Below, one piece after another: positions 57,688 through 64,000 of a stretch of DNA of 64,000 bases. Position numbers and translations under genes: made by a program. Under the pieces are notes generated by a model that searched no databases, was not told where the DNA came from, and saw only the letters and a program-made list of their open reading frames with translations. Source of the DNA: an uncultured Oceanospirillaceae bacterium. Lineage in GTDB: Bacteria > Pseudomonadota > Gammaproteobacteria > Pseudomonadales > Balneatricaceae. Position 1 is the stretch's first letter; each line of letters begins with the position of its first letter. Location of the stretch: NCBI GenBank assembly GCA_937138495.1, contig CAKZPE010000007.1, forward strand, positions 106,279 to 170,278. Reading direction: 5' to 3'.

Positions 57688-60603
57688 CTATGTACTGCTG
57701 TCCGTGGCAGGAATAGGTAAGGTGATAACCACCTGCGTGCCTTTATTCTGCTTGTTGTTGGCGGGGCTAACGATATTAATACTACCATAATGCTCAATGA
57801 TGATGTTATAGACCAAAGATAGTCCAAGACCGGTTCCCTTATCAGGATCTTTGGTGGTAAAAAAGGGTTCAAATATTTTTGCCTGATGCTCTGCTGATAT
57901 TCCACTGCCCTGATCGGTGACACGGATGACGATGGAGCCTTCCTCGTATGCAGCATCAATACCGATTTCGTCCTGCTCTTCAGATGCATCGCTGGCATTG
58001 TTCAGCAAATTCACAAACACCTGTAACAGCCGCTGCGGATCTCCGCTGATCAGCATGCCTGTGGGTGTTTCATTAATGAAGCTGATTTGTTTGCTGCGTG
58101 TGTCCAGAGAGACCAGGTGAATGGCTTCACCGATGAGTTCGTGAAGATTCAGTGGCAGATGGTCTTCCTGTTCTTCACCGTGTCCGGTATGTGCAAAGCG
58201 GACCAGTGACTGAACGATACGGGTAATACGTTTGGTTTGCGTCAGGATCTGTTCACCGGTTTCCAGAACGGGCTCGCTGTCAGTCTCCAGCTTCAGGTTT
58301 TGAGCCAGGCAGGCAATTCCGGTGACCGGGTTACCTACTTCATGAGCAACGCCGGCAGCGAAGCGGCCAATAGAGGCCAGACGTTCACTGTGGGATAGCT
58401 TATTTACCAGTGTCTGATGCTCAGTTTCATCTTCAACCAGAATAACGGCGGCGTCGGTGTCGTGGGCCAGGCTTGCCTTGTGCAGGCTGAACCAGTGTTC
58501 GTGATTATCAAAGGTTACCCGTTGGGATAACAGGTGGGCACCTTCTTCCAGTGCAAAGTTATGTAACAGATCCGCCCAGGGAGCAGGCAGCTCGTCCAGT
58601 GTTTTGCCTAAAACCTGAGAGTGGGGGAGCTCGGTGAGTAACTCCATCTCGGCGTTCCACAGTATGATCTTGCCCTGATCATCCAGCGAACAGGCGCCGA
58701 TAGGCAATTTTTGCAACGTGCTGCGGTGGTGACGTCGCAGGTTATCCAGCTCCGCCGCCAGGCCGGTGAGTTTGGCGTGATAAGTTTCCAGCTGATTTTC
58801 CAGCAGGTTTACATCGCGGGTCTTGAATGTGTCAGATATCTGGCTGCTGGCAGGTCTGAGTAACGAGGCGGCCTCTATCGGCCCTAATAAACCACTCAGG
58901 TTGTTTTCAATCTGAACGTGCAGCCGTAAAAGGTTTACCGGTGAGAGCCGGCTGTTTGCCAGGTCAAGTTCATGCAGTGCGGCGTTCACTTCCCGGTAGG
59001 CAGCGGAGCGGCCAAGCCGGGGTGTCAGCAGGCTAATATACTGATTGCTGTCTTTAATGGTCAGTTGTGGCGCTGATAATTGCTGCGGTGCAGATACCAG
59101 GCAAGCACTGGCCGCCTGGAATTCTTCCGGGGAGTTGTCCAGCAGCACTGACAGCAGAACAAATACGAAAATATTTGCGACCAGTGAGTACATAGCCGCC
59201 TGGTGCCATTCGCGGATTTCCGGGTAAGACAGCAGGAAACTGCTGCTGTCGAAACCGTTAAACAGGGGGGCCAGCATGGTTACCAGCCAGATGCTCATTC
59301 CGGCGATAACACCGCAAATAAAGCCAATGCGGTTAGCTGAGGCCCAGAACAGAGTCGCGATAATACCGGGTAAAAACTGCAGGAATGCGATGAAGGCAAT
59401 TGTGCCTAACAAGTGCAGGTCGTGTTGTTTACCGATATTAATGTAAAAGAAGTAACTGCCCAGCATCAGGGCAATGATCAGGCTGCGGCGTAACCAGAGT
59501 AGCCAGGAATAAAACCGCTGGGTTTTAGGGGCCGGAAGCAAGGGGAGAATCAGGTGGTTTTGCAGCATGGAAGCCATGGAAACGGTGGCGACAATGATGA
59601 TGCCGCTGGAGGCGGCCAGTCCGCCGATAAACGCCAGCATGGTCAGAAATTCTGACTGAATACCGATGCCCAGATGAAGAATCAGAAACTCCGGATCATT
59701 GGCCAGCTGAAGCTTCATACCTGCCCAGAGAATCGGGGGAATCGCCAGCGCCATGAGTAACAGATACAGGGGAACGCCCCAGCTGGCTTTATATAAACTT
59801 TCTGAAGACGTGTTCTCAGTAAAGATCATATGAAACATATGAGGCATAACGATAGCGGCTGCAAAAAAGCTTAACAGCATGGTACGCCAGGTATCACTGT
59901 CCAGAGGCGTATAGAAGGTTTCCAGCACGACCGGTTGCAGTTCAAACCACTGATTCAGCCCTGAAGGCCCGCCCAAAATATCGAAAAATGCATACAGGCC
60001 AATGCCGCCGAGGGCAATCAGCTTGAATAGCGAACTGGTGGCCATAGCCACCACCAGCCCTGCGTGGCGGTGCTTCAGTGAAGGGTACCGGGCACCGAAC
60101 AGAATCGAGAAAAGAGCTATCAGGCTACAGAAGCCCAGTGCTATCCGGTTTGAGGAAAAATTACTGCTGAGAATGTGCAGTGAGTCAGCCACCGCCTGAA
60201 TCTGGATTGAAATCAGAGGCAGGGTTGCAACCACAGTCATTAGTGCGGTCATGGTACCGGCACCGGCGGAGCGGAAGCGGAAGGCGAATAAATCTGCCAG
60301 TGAGCTGAGCTGGTTTTTGCGGGTGATGCGCAGAATAGGAATCAGGATCACGGGGGCAAGGAAAAAGGCTGCACTTGCCCCCAGATAAGAGGCCAGAAAA
60401 CTGTAGCCGGATTGCTGAGCCAGTCCAAATGTACCGTAAAAAGTCCAGGCACTGGCATAAATCCCCAGAGAAAGTACATAGATCAGGGGGTGACGAATGA
60501 TCCGTTTCGGAATCCATCCACGCTCGGTGATATAGGCCGCCCCAAACAGCAGGGTCAGAAAGGTAATGCCGGCCAGTAACAGGTCGTTAAAGTTAAAACT
60601 CAT
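57688..60603 (-). CDS. cbrA: Sensor histidine kinase CbrA with sodium/solute symporter domain
   Basis: 971-residue protein (Pseudomonas about 980). An SLC5/SSS transporter-like membrane domain with about 13 TM segments occupies residues 1-490, followed by a linker, a PAS-like domain (LQKLPIGACSLDDQGKIILWNAEMELL), HisKA (RFAAGVAHEVGNPVTGIACLAQNL) and HATPase_c (DQGSGISAEHQAKIFEPFFTTK, GTGLGLSLVYNI). ATG 60603 gives the family N-terminus; GGAG lies 11 bases upstream. The frame extends to TTG 60636 but that part overlaps the small upstream gene. The ligand is not known from sequence; histidine uptake is reported for some Pseudomonas CbrA. Confidence 0.95.
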   Translation of the reverse strand: MSFNFNDLLLAGITFLTLLFGAAYITERGWIPKRIIRHPLIYVLSLGIYASAWTFYGTFGLAQQSGYSFLASYLGASAAFFLAPVILIPILRITRKNQLSSLADLFAFRFRSAGAGTMTALMTVVATLPLISIQIQAVADSLHILSSNFSSNRIALGFCSLIALFSILFGARYPSLKHRHAGLVVAMATSSLFKLIALGGIGLYAFFDILGGPSGLNQWFELQPVVLETFYTPLDSDTWRTMLLSFFAAAIVMPHMFHMIFTENTSSESLYKASWGVPLYLLLMALAIPPILWAGMKLQLANDPEFLILHLGIGIQSEFLTMLAFIGGLAASSGIIIVATVSMASMLQNHLILPLLPAPKTQRFYSWLLWLRRSLIIALMLGSYFFYINIGKQHDLHLLGTIAFIAFLQFLPGIIATLFWASANRIGFICGVIAGMSIWLVTMLAPLFNGFDSSSFLLSYPEIREWHQAAMYSLVANIFVFVLLSVLLDNSPEEFQAASACLVSAPQQLSAPQLTIKDSNQYISLLTPRLGRSAAYREVNAALHELDLANSRLSPVNLLRLHVQIENNLSGLLGPIEAASLLRPASSQISDTFKTRDVNLLENQLETYHAKLTGLAAELDNLRRHHRSTLQKLPIGACSLDDQGKIILWNAEMELLTELPHSQVLGKTLDELPAPWADLLHNFALEEGAHLLSQRVTFDNHEHWFSLHKASLAHDTDAAVILVEDETEHQTLVNKLSHSERLASIGRFAAGVAHEVGNPVTGIACLAQNLKLETDSEPVLETGEQILTQTKRITRIVQSLVRFAHTGHGEEQEDHLPLNLHELIGEAIHLVSLDTRSKQISFINETPTGMLISGDPQRLLQVFVNLLNNASDASEEQDEIGIDAAYEEGSIVIRVTDQGSGISAEHQAKIFEPFFTTKDPDKGTGLGLSLVYNIIIEHYGSINIVSPANNKQNKGTQVVITLPIPATDSST

Positions 60604-60769
60604 TACGGCGGTAGCTCCTTTCCAGCAACACGGCAATGAAAATCAGCACGCCCCAGAGAATGAACGGTCGGTACCAGGGGGTATCATGTTCCTGCCACCA
60701 CTCCATAAGGGCGGGTGAAAGTAAGTACACGCCAACGACGAAGACCAGCATTAATCGGTATAACTGCAT
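60593..60769 (-). CDS. Small two-TM membrane protein preceding cbrA (CbrX-like)
   Basis: 58-residue protein starting at ATG 60769 after an AGAGA ribosome site. It has two hydrophobic helices (about 5-22 and 35-50) joined by a W-rich loop (MEWWQEHDTPWYRP) and an arginine-rich tail (ERSYRRNEF). It overlaps the cbrA start by 11 bp, so translation is probably coupled. Pseudomonas species have a similar small gene between gluQ and cbrA, called cbrX in P. putida; homology is suggested by place and topology, not by a search. Confidence 0.75.
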   Translation of the reverse strand: MQLYRLMLVFVVGVYLLSPALMEWWQEHDTPWYRPFILWGVLIFIAVLLERSYRRNEF

Positions 60770-60810
60770 ATCAATCTCTCTTTACCCGCCGGTGCATCCG
60801 GTCGGGCAGG

Positions 60811-61698
60811 CTAAGCGTGCGGCGGCCAGATAATGCTGGCGTGCGGCGGAATGTTGTTAATCTGCCAGTGTTGAATGGCCCAGGCAAGAACATCTTCTTT
60901 ATTGCTGTCTGCCAGTGATGCCGGAGGATTTTGTCCCAGAAAACTCAGAGCTGCCAGTAATTGTGGCACAGGTTCATCATCGAGTGGTCGGGCAAATGTC
61001 TGCTTGCTGAGTTTTTGTCCCTGCTCATTTGCTGCGACCGGAATGTGCGCATATGACGGCGTGGGCAAGTTCAGGCAATACTGTAGCTGGAGTTGTTTGG
61101 GCGTTGAGTCCAGAAGATCGGAGCCGCGTACAACATGGGTGATCTGCTGCACGGCATCATCCAGTACGACCGCTAGCTGATAGGCGAAAAAGCCATCTCG
61201 CCGGAAGAGCACAAAATCTTCACTGCAATATGCCGGTTGTTGTCCCTGAATACGGTCAGTGAATGTTGCGTTAGCCGGATTTACACCGGACCGTACCCGA
61301 CAGCGGATTGCACATCCGCTAGGGGATGAAGGTGGATGCGTTAAACAATAACTGTCATACAGGTGGCTGCCACTGCGCTGACGCAGCTGCTGTCGTGAAC
61401 AATTACAGTAGTAAGCATTCTGATCGGATATCAGCTGTTGCAGGCGCTCGCGGTAAAATGTGTGTCGCTGACTCTGGTAGATGACGTTCGCGTCCCATTC
61501 GAAGCCAAAGTTTTCCAGGCAGCGTAAAATAGCAGCGCTGGCACCTTCTACTTCCCGTGGAGGGTCAAGATCTTCAATGCGAACCAGCCATTTTCCCTGT
61601 TGATGTCGGGCATCAAGATAGCTGGCCAGTGCGGCGAGCAGGGAACCAAAATGCAGCGGGCCGGTGGGTGAGGGCGCAAAACGTCCGGTATAGGTCAT
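60811..61698 (-). CDS. gluQ: Glutamyl-Q tRNA(Asp) synthetase
   Basis: 295-residue truncated GluRS paralogue that attaches glutamate to queuosine 34 of tRNA(Asp). HIGH-like motif in RFAPSPTGPLHFGSLLAA, zinc-site cysteines in YYCNCSRQQL and YDSYCL, and KLSKQ in place of KMSKS. The anticodon-binding domain of GluRS is missing, as in the family. ATG 61698 gives the standard start; the frame continues upstream into the hairpin and dksA end without support. Confidence 0.94.
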   Translation of the reverse strand: MTYTGRFAPSPTGPLHFGSLLAALASYLDARHQQGKWLVRIEDLDPPREVEGASAAILRCLENFGFEWDANVIYQSQRHTFYRERLQQLISDQNAYYCNCSRQQLRQRSGSHLYDSYCLTHPPSSPSGCAIRCRVRSGVNPANATFTDRIQGQQPAYCSEDFVLFRRDGFFAYQLAVVLDDAVQQITHVVRGSDLLDSTPKQLQLQYCLNLPTPSYAHIPVAANEQGQKLSKQTFARPLDDEPVPQLLAALSFLGQNPPASLADSNKEDVLAWAIQHWQINNIPPHASIIWPPHA

Positions 61699-61705
61699 AA
61701 ATGCG

Positions 61706-61729
61706 TGTGGCCGGCGGGAACCGGCCACA
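61706..61729 (-). terminator. Hairpin between dksA and gluQ
   Basis: TGTGGCCGG / CCGGCCACA with a 6-base loop ends 8 bases before the gluQ ATG; on the minus strand it is followed by CGCATTTATG, a poor T-run. A terminator in the same place limits gluQ expression in Shigella. Confidence 0.6.
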
Positions 61730-61736
61730 GTGGGAA

Positions 61737-62165
61737 TCAGATGCCCAGCTGTTTTTCTTTGATTTCTGCAAGGGTTTTGCAGTCGATGCAAAGTGTCGCT
61801 GTCGGACGTGCTTCCAGACGGCGGATGCCAATCTCTACGCCACAGGCATTGCAGTAACCGTAGTCATCTTCATCAATGGTATCCATGGCTTTGCCGATCT
61901 TGTTGATCAGTTTACGCTCACGGTCACGGGTACGCAGTTCCAGACTGAATTCTTCTTCCTGGCTGGCGCGGTCACTCGGGTCGGCGAAGTTGGTTGCATC
62001 TTCCTGAAGATGATTAACCGTACGATCTACCTCTTCCATAAGCTCTTGCTTCCAGGCAAGAAGGATCTTCCTGAAGTGATCCTTTTGAGCGTCGTTCATG
62101 TATTCTTCGCCTTCCACAATTGGATAAGGCTCGAAGTGTGTAAATTGTGTGTCTTGATTGGGCAT
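61737..62165 (-). CDS. dksA: RNA polymerase-binding transcription factor DksA
   Basis: 142-residue cofactor of ppGpp in the stringent response, acting in the secondary channel of RNA polymerase. The coiled coil carries the DxxDxA tip (DPSDRA), and the four zinc cysteines are intact (CNACG...CIDC). ATG 62165 follows GAGG. Located upstream of gluQ, the conserved order. Confidence 0.97.
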   Translation of the reverse strand: MPNQDTQFTHFEPYPIVEGEEYMNDAQKDHFRKILLAWKQELMEEVDRTVNHLQEDATNFADPSDRASQEEEFSLELRTRDRERKLINKIGKAMDTIDEDDYGYCNACGVEIGIRRLEARPTATLCIDCKTLAEIKEKQLGI

Positions 62166-62525
62166 ATCTCTGCCTCGCTTCTCGCTACCTACGCCGGCGG
62201 TAATGATCCTGATCTCTTACCGGCACCTATTAATGTGTTTACGCAAATGCAAACACAAGAATCAGAAGGGAGCTGACGTTACCAGAACCTTTCGGCTTAG
62301 GCCAGCCCTTACGACGAAAAATCATCTTAACGACTTATAATTGTAGATTCATATTGATATCAACGCCTTGCTGATTTCCCATGTTGGGCACTCTGCAGCC
62401 CGCAATCGCTGGGGCTTAAACTAAAAAGGCCGTTTCAGGCAGTGATTAATTGCCTTATTTCTGATCCCACTAAGGTATACTGCGGCGCAATCTTTTTAGC
62501 CTGTTTTTTGATCGGGAAATTTCTG
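62166..62525. other. 360-bp divergent intergenic region
   Basis: No gene seen between dksA and the aminotransferase. It contains TATACT (62476-62481), a candidate -10 for the aminotransferase without a good -35, and an inverted repeat TGTGTTT / AAACACA (62234-62240 and 62251-62257) upstream of dksA that could be an operator. Confidence 0.4.
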
Positions 62526-63686
62526 ATGAACGAGTGGTCGGACCGGGTCCGCGATATTGAGTCTTTTAAAGTAATGGAACTGCTTAAGCGCGCCAAACAG
62601 TTGGATGCGCAGGGGCATGATGTAGTGCACATGGAAGCGGGTGAGCCGGACTTTGCCACCGCCGAACCGATTGCTGAAGCCGGGATTGCTGCGATTCAGA
62701 ACGGCCATACCCAGTATACCCCTTCCGGAGGAATACCTGAGCTGCGCCAGTTAATAGCAGACCACTATGCGAATACCTACGGCCTGGATATTTCCCCGGA
62801 GCGGGTGCTGGTCACCGCAGGTGCCTCCGGGGCGTTGCTGATGGTGTTTTCGTTGCTGGCGAACCCCGGCCAGACCTTTATGATGGCCGACCCGGGCTAT
62901 CCCTGTAACCGTCAGTTTCTGCGGTTAATCGAAGCGCGCGGGCAGCTGGTCCCGGTGACGGCTGCAGATAATTTCCAACTTACTCCAGAACTGATTGAAC
63001 AGCACTGGCAGCCGAATACGGCAGGGATTCTGTTGGCGTCACCGGCGAACCCTACCGGCAGTGTGGTACACCGGGATGATATGGAACTGATTTCCCAGAC
63101 TGTAAAAACGCTAGGGGGTCACCGGGTAGTGGATGAGTTGTATCACGGCCTGACCTACGGCTGTAATGCGCCTTCTGTTCTGGAGGTGGATGCCGATGTT
63201 TTTGTGCTGAACAGTTTCTCCAAGTATTTCGGGATGACCGGTTGGCGACTGGGGTGGACGGTGGTACCGGAAAATGCTGTGGCTGATATGGAAAAACTGG
63301 CGCAGAACCTGTTTATCTCTCCGTCGACCATTGCCCAATACGCTGCTCTGGCGGCATTTAAGCCTGAGACCCTGAACATTCTTGAACAGCGCCGACATGC
63401 TTTTAAAGAGCGCCGGGACGTGCTGGTGGAAGGATTACGTAATCTGGGCTTTGTCATCCCGCTGATGCCGGAAGGCGCCTTCTACGTCTATGCTGATGCA
63501 TCCCGCTTTACGGATGATACATTTTCTTTCTGCTGGGATTTACTGGAAAAAGAGCATGTAGCGGTAACCCCCGGAGTAGATTTTGGCACTCACCGGGCGA
63601 ATGAATTTATTCGCTTCTCCTATACCACCAGCGTTGAACAGATTGAAAAGGCACTTGAGCGACTGGCACGGCGGTTACAGGCATGA
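62526..63686 (+). CDS. PLP-dependent class I/II aminotransferase
   Basis: 386-residue fold-type I aminotransferase. Motifs: HMEAGEPDFATAEPI and YTPSGGIPELRQLIADHY (N-terminal arm), LASPANPTGSV, the aspartate/tyrosine pair in VVDELYHGLTYG and the Schiff-base lysine in NSFSKYFGMTGWRLGW. Substrate specificity cannot be deduced. ATG 62526 follows GGGAAA; the open frame upstream to 62442 lies in the promoter region. It overlaps sfsA by 4 bp (ATGA), an arrangement also known in Pseudomonas relatives. Confidence 0.93.
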   Translation: MNEWSDRVRDIESFKVMELLKRAKQLDAQGHDVVHMEAGEPDFATAEPIAEAGIAAIQNGHTQYTPSGGIPELRQLIADHYANTYGLDISPERVLVTAGASGALLMVFSLLANPGQTFMMADPGYPCNRQFLRLIEARGQLVPVTAADNFQLTPELIEQHWQPNTAGILLASPANPTGSVVHRDDMELISQTVKTLGGHRVVDELYHGLTYGCNAPSVLEVDADVFVLNSFSKYFGMTGWRLGWTVVPENAVADMEKLAQNLFISPSTIAQYAALAAFKPETLNILEQRRHAFKERRDVLVEGLRNLGFVIPLMPEGAFYVYADASRFTDDTFSFCWDLLEKEHVAVTPGVDFGTHRANEFIRFSYTTSVEQIEKALERLARRLQA

Positions 63687-64000
63687 AACTTGAAAATATG
63701 CTCGAAGGGCAGTTGATTAAACGCTATAAGCGTTTTCTGGCGGATATCGAACTGGATAATGGCCGTGAGCTGACAGTGCACTGCCCGAATACCGGCTCAA
63801 TGAAAAACTGTGCGGATCCGGGCAGCCGGGTCTGGATTCAGGATTCCGGTAACCTGAAGCGCAAATACCTGTATGGCTGGGAACTGGTCGAAGTTGAAAG
63901 CCGTTATCTGGCCTGTATTAATACTGGCCGGGCAAATCATCTTGTTCGTGAAGCAATTGAGACCGGTGTGGCTGAACAGCTGCAGGGGTACGACACCCTG
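63683..64000 (+). CDS. sfsA: Sugar fermentation stimulation protein SfsA, 3' end outside window
   Basis: The first 106 codons are inside the window and the frame is open at the right edge. MLEGQLIKRYKRFLADIEL, VHCPNTGSMKNCADPGSRVW and NTGRANHLVREAI match SfsA. ATG 63683 overlaps the aminotransferase stop. The biochemical role of SfsA is not well defined; the fold suggests nuclease-like DNA binding. Near dksA as in E. coli. Confidence 0.92.
   Translation, partial: MKLENMLEGQLIKRYKRFLADIELDNGRELTVHCPNTGSMKNCADPGSRVWIQDSGNLKRKYLYGWELVEVESRYLACINTGRANHLVREAIETGVAEQLQGYDTL

Overview
The window reads as chromosomal core DNA of a marine-type gammaproteobacterium, close in gene order to Pseudomonas and Oceanospirillales. 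Evidence is the syntenic blocks map/glnD, rpsB-tsf-pyrH-frr-uppS-cdsA-rseP-bamA-skp-lpxD-fabZ-lpxA-lpxB-rnhB-dnaE-accA-tilS, pyrG-eno-ftsB-truD-surE-pcm-nlpD-rpoS and panC-panB-folK-pcnB-cbrB-cbrA-gluQ-dksA-sfsA, plus Vibrio-like flgT/flgOP genes. The genus is not claimed. No tRNA, rRNA, CRISPR array or prophage was seen; the only mobile element recognised is one IS4-type insertion.

Layout. 1-2.2 kb: 3' part of an MFS exporter converging on an AraC regulator with a Fur-box-like promoter. 2.2-4.6 kb: prfC and a TatD hydrolase. 4.6-11.3 kb: a signalling cluster (REC-GGDEF-EAL protein, three-receiver hybrid kinase, coupled CheR) preceded by a sigma-28-like promoter. 11.3-18.5 kb: fabY, an OmpA-type lipoprotein, flgT divergent from flgOP, and an IS that appears to have landed in the loop of the flgP/DUF1244 terminator. 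18.5-41 kb: nitrogen signalling (glnD), translation, envelope, lipid A, DNA polymerase and fatty-acid genes. 41-50 kb: pyrG to rpoS. 50-56 kb: thiolase, pantothenate, folate and poly(A) polymerase genes. 56-64 kb: a complete CbrA/CbrB locus, then gluQ, dksA, an aminotransferase and the start of sfsA.

Two observations stand out. First, the 600-bp gap between cbrB and pcnB holds a CrcZ-type small RNA locus: a sigma-54 promoter with exact GG-N10-GC spacing, at least four A-rich AANAANAA motifs in the predicted transcript (three in hairpin loops), and ten GTTAC/GTAAC pentamers upstream that look like CbrB binding sites. This is the carbon catabolite repression system known from Pseudomonas, apparently complete here together with the small overlapping membrane gene in front of cbrA. 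Second, dxr is missing from both of its usual positions in the frr-to-rseP block, and ispD-ispF are missing between ftsB and truD, while uppS and all neighbours are intact. This suggests that the MEP isoprenoid pathway has been lost and that another route, presumably mevalonate, feeds undecaprenyl phosphate synthesis.

Several start codons were moved inward from the longest open frame on the strength of Shine-Dalgarno sequences and family alignment (araC, fabY, flgT, rpsB, pyrH, uppS, skp, fabZ, tilS, nlpD, folK, cbrA, gluQ, the aminotransferase). All functional calls rest on reading motifs and synteny by eye; no database search was run.
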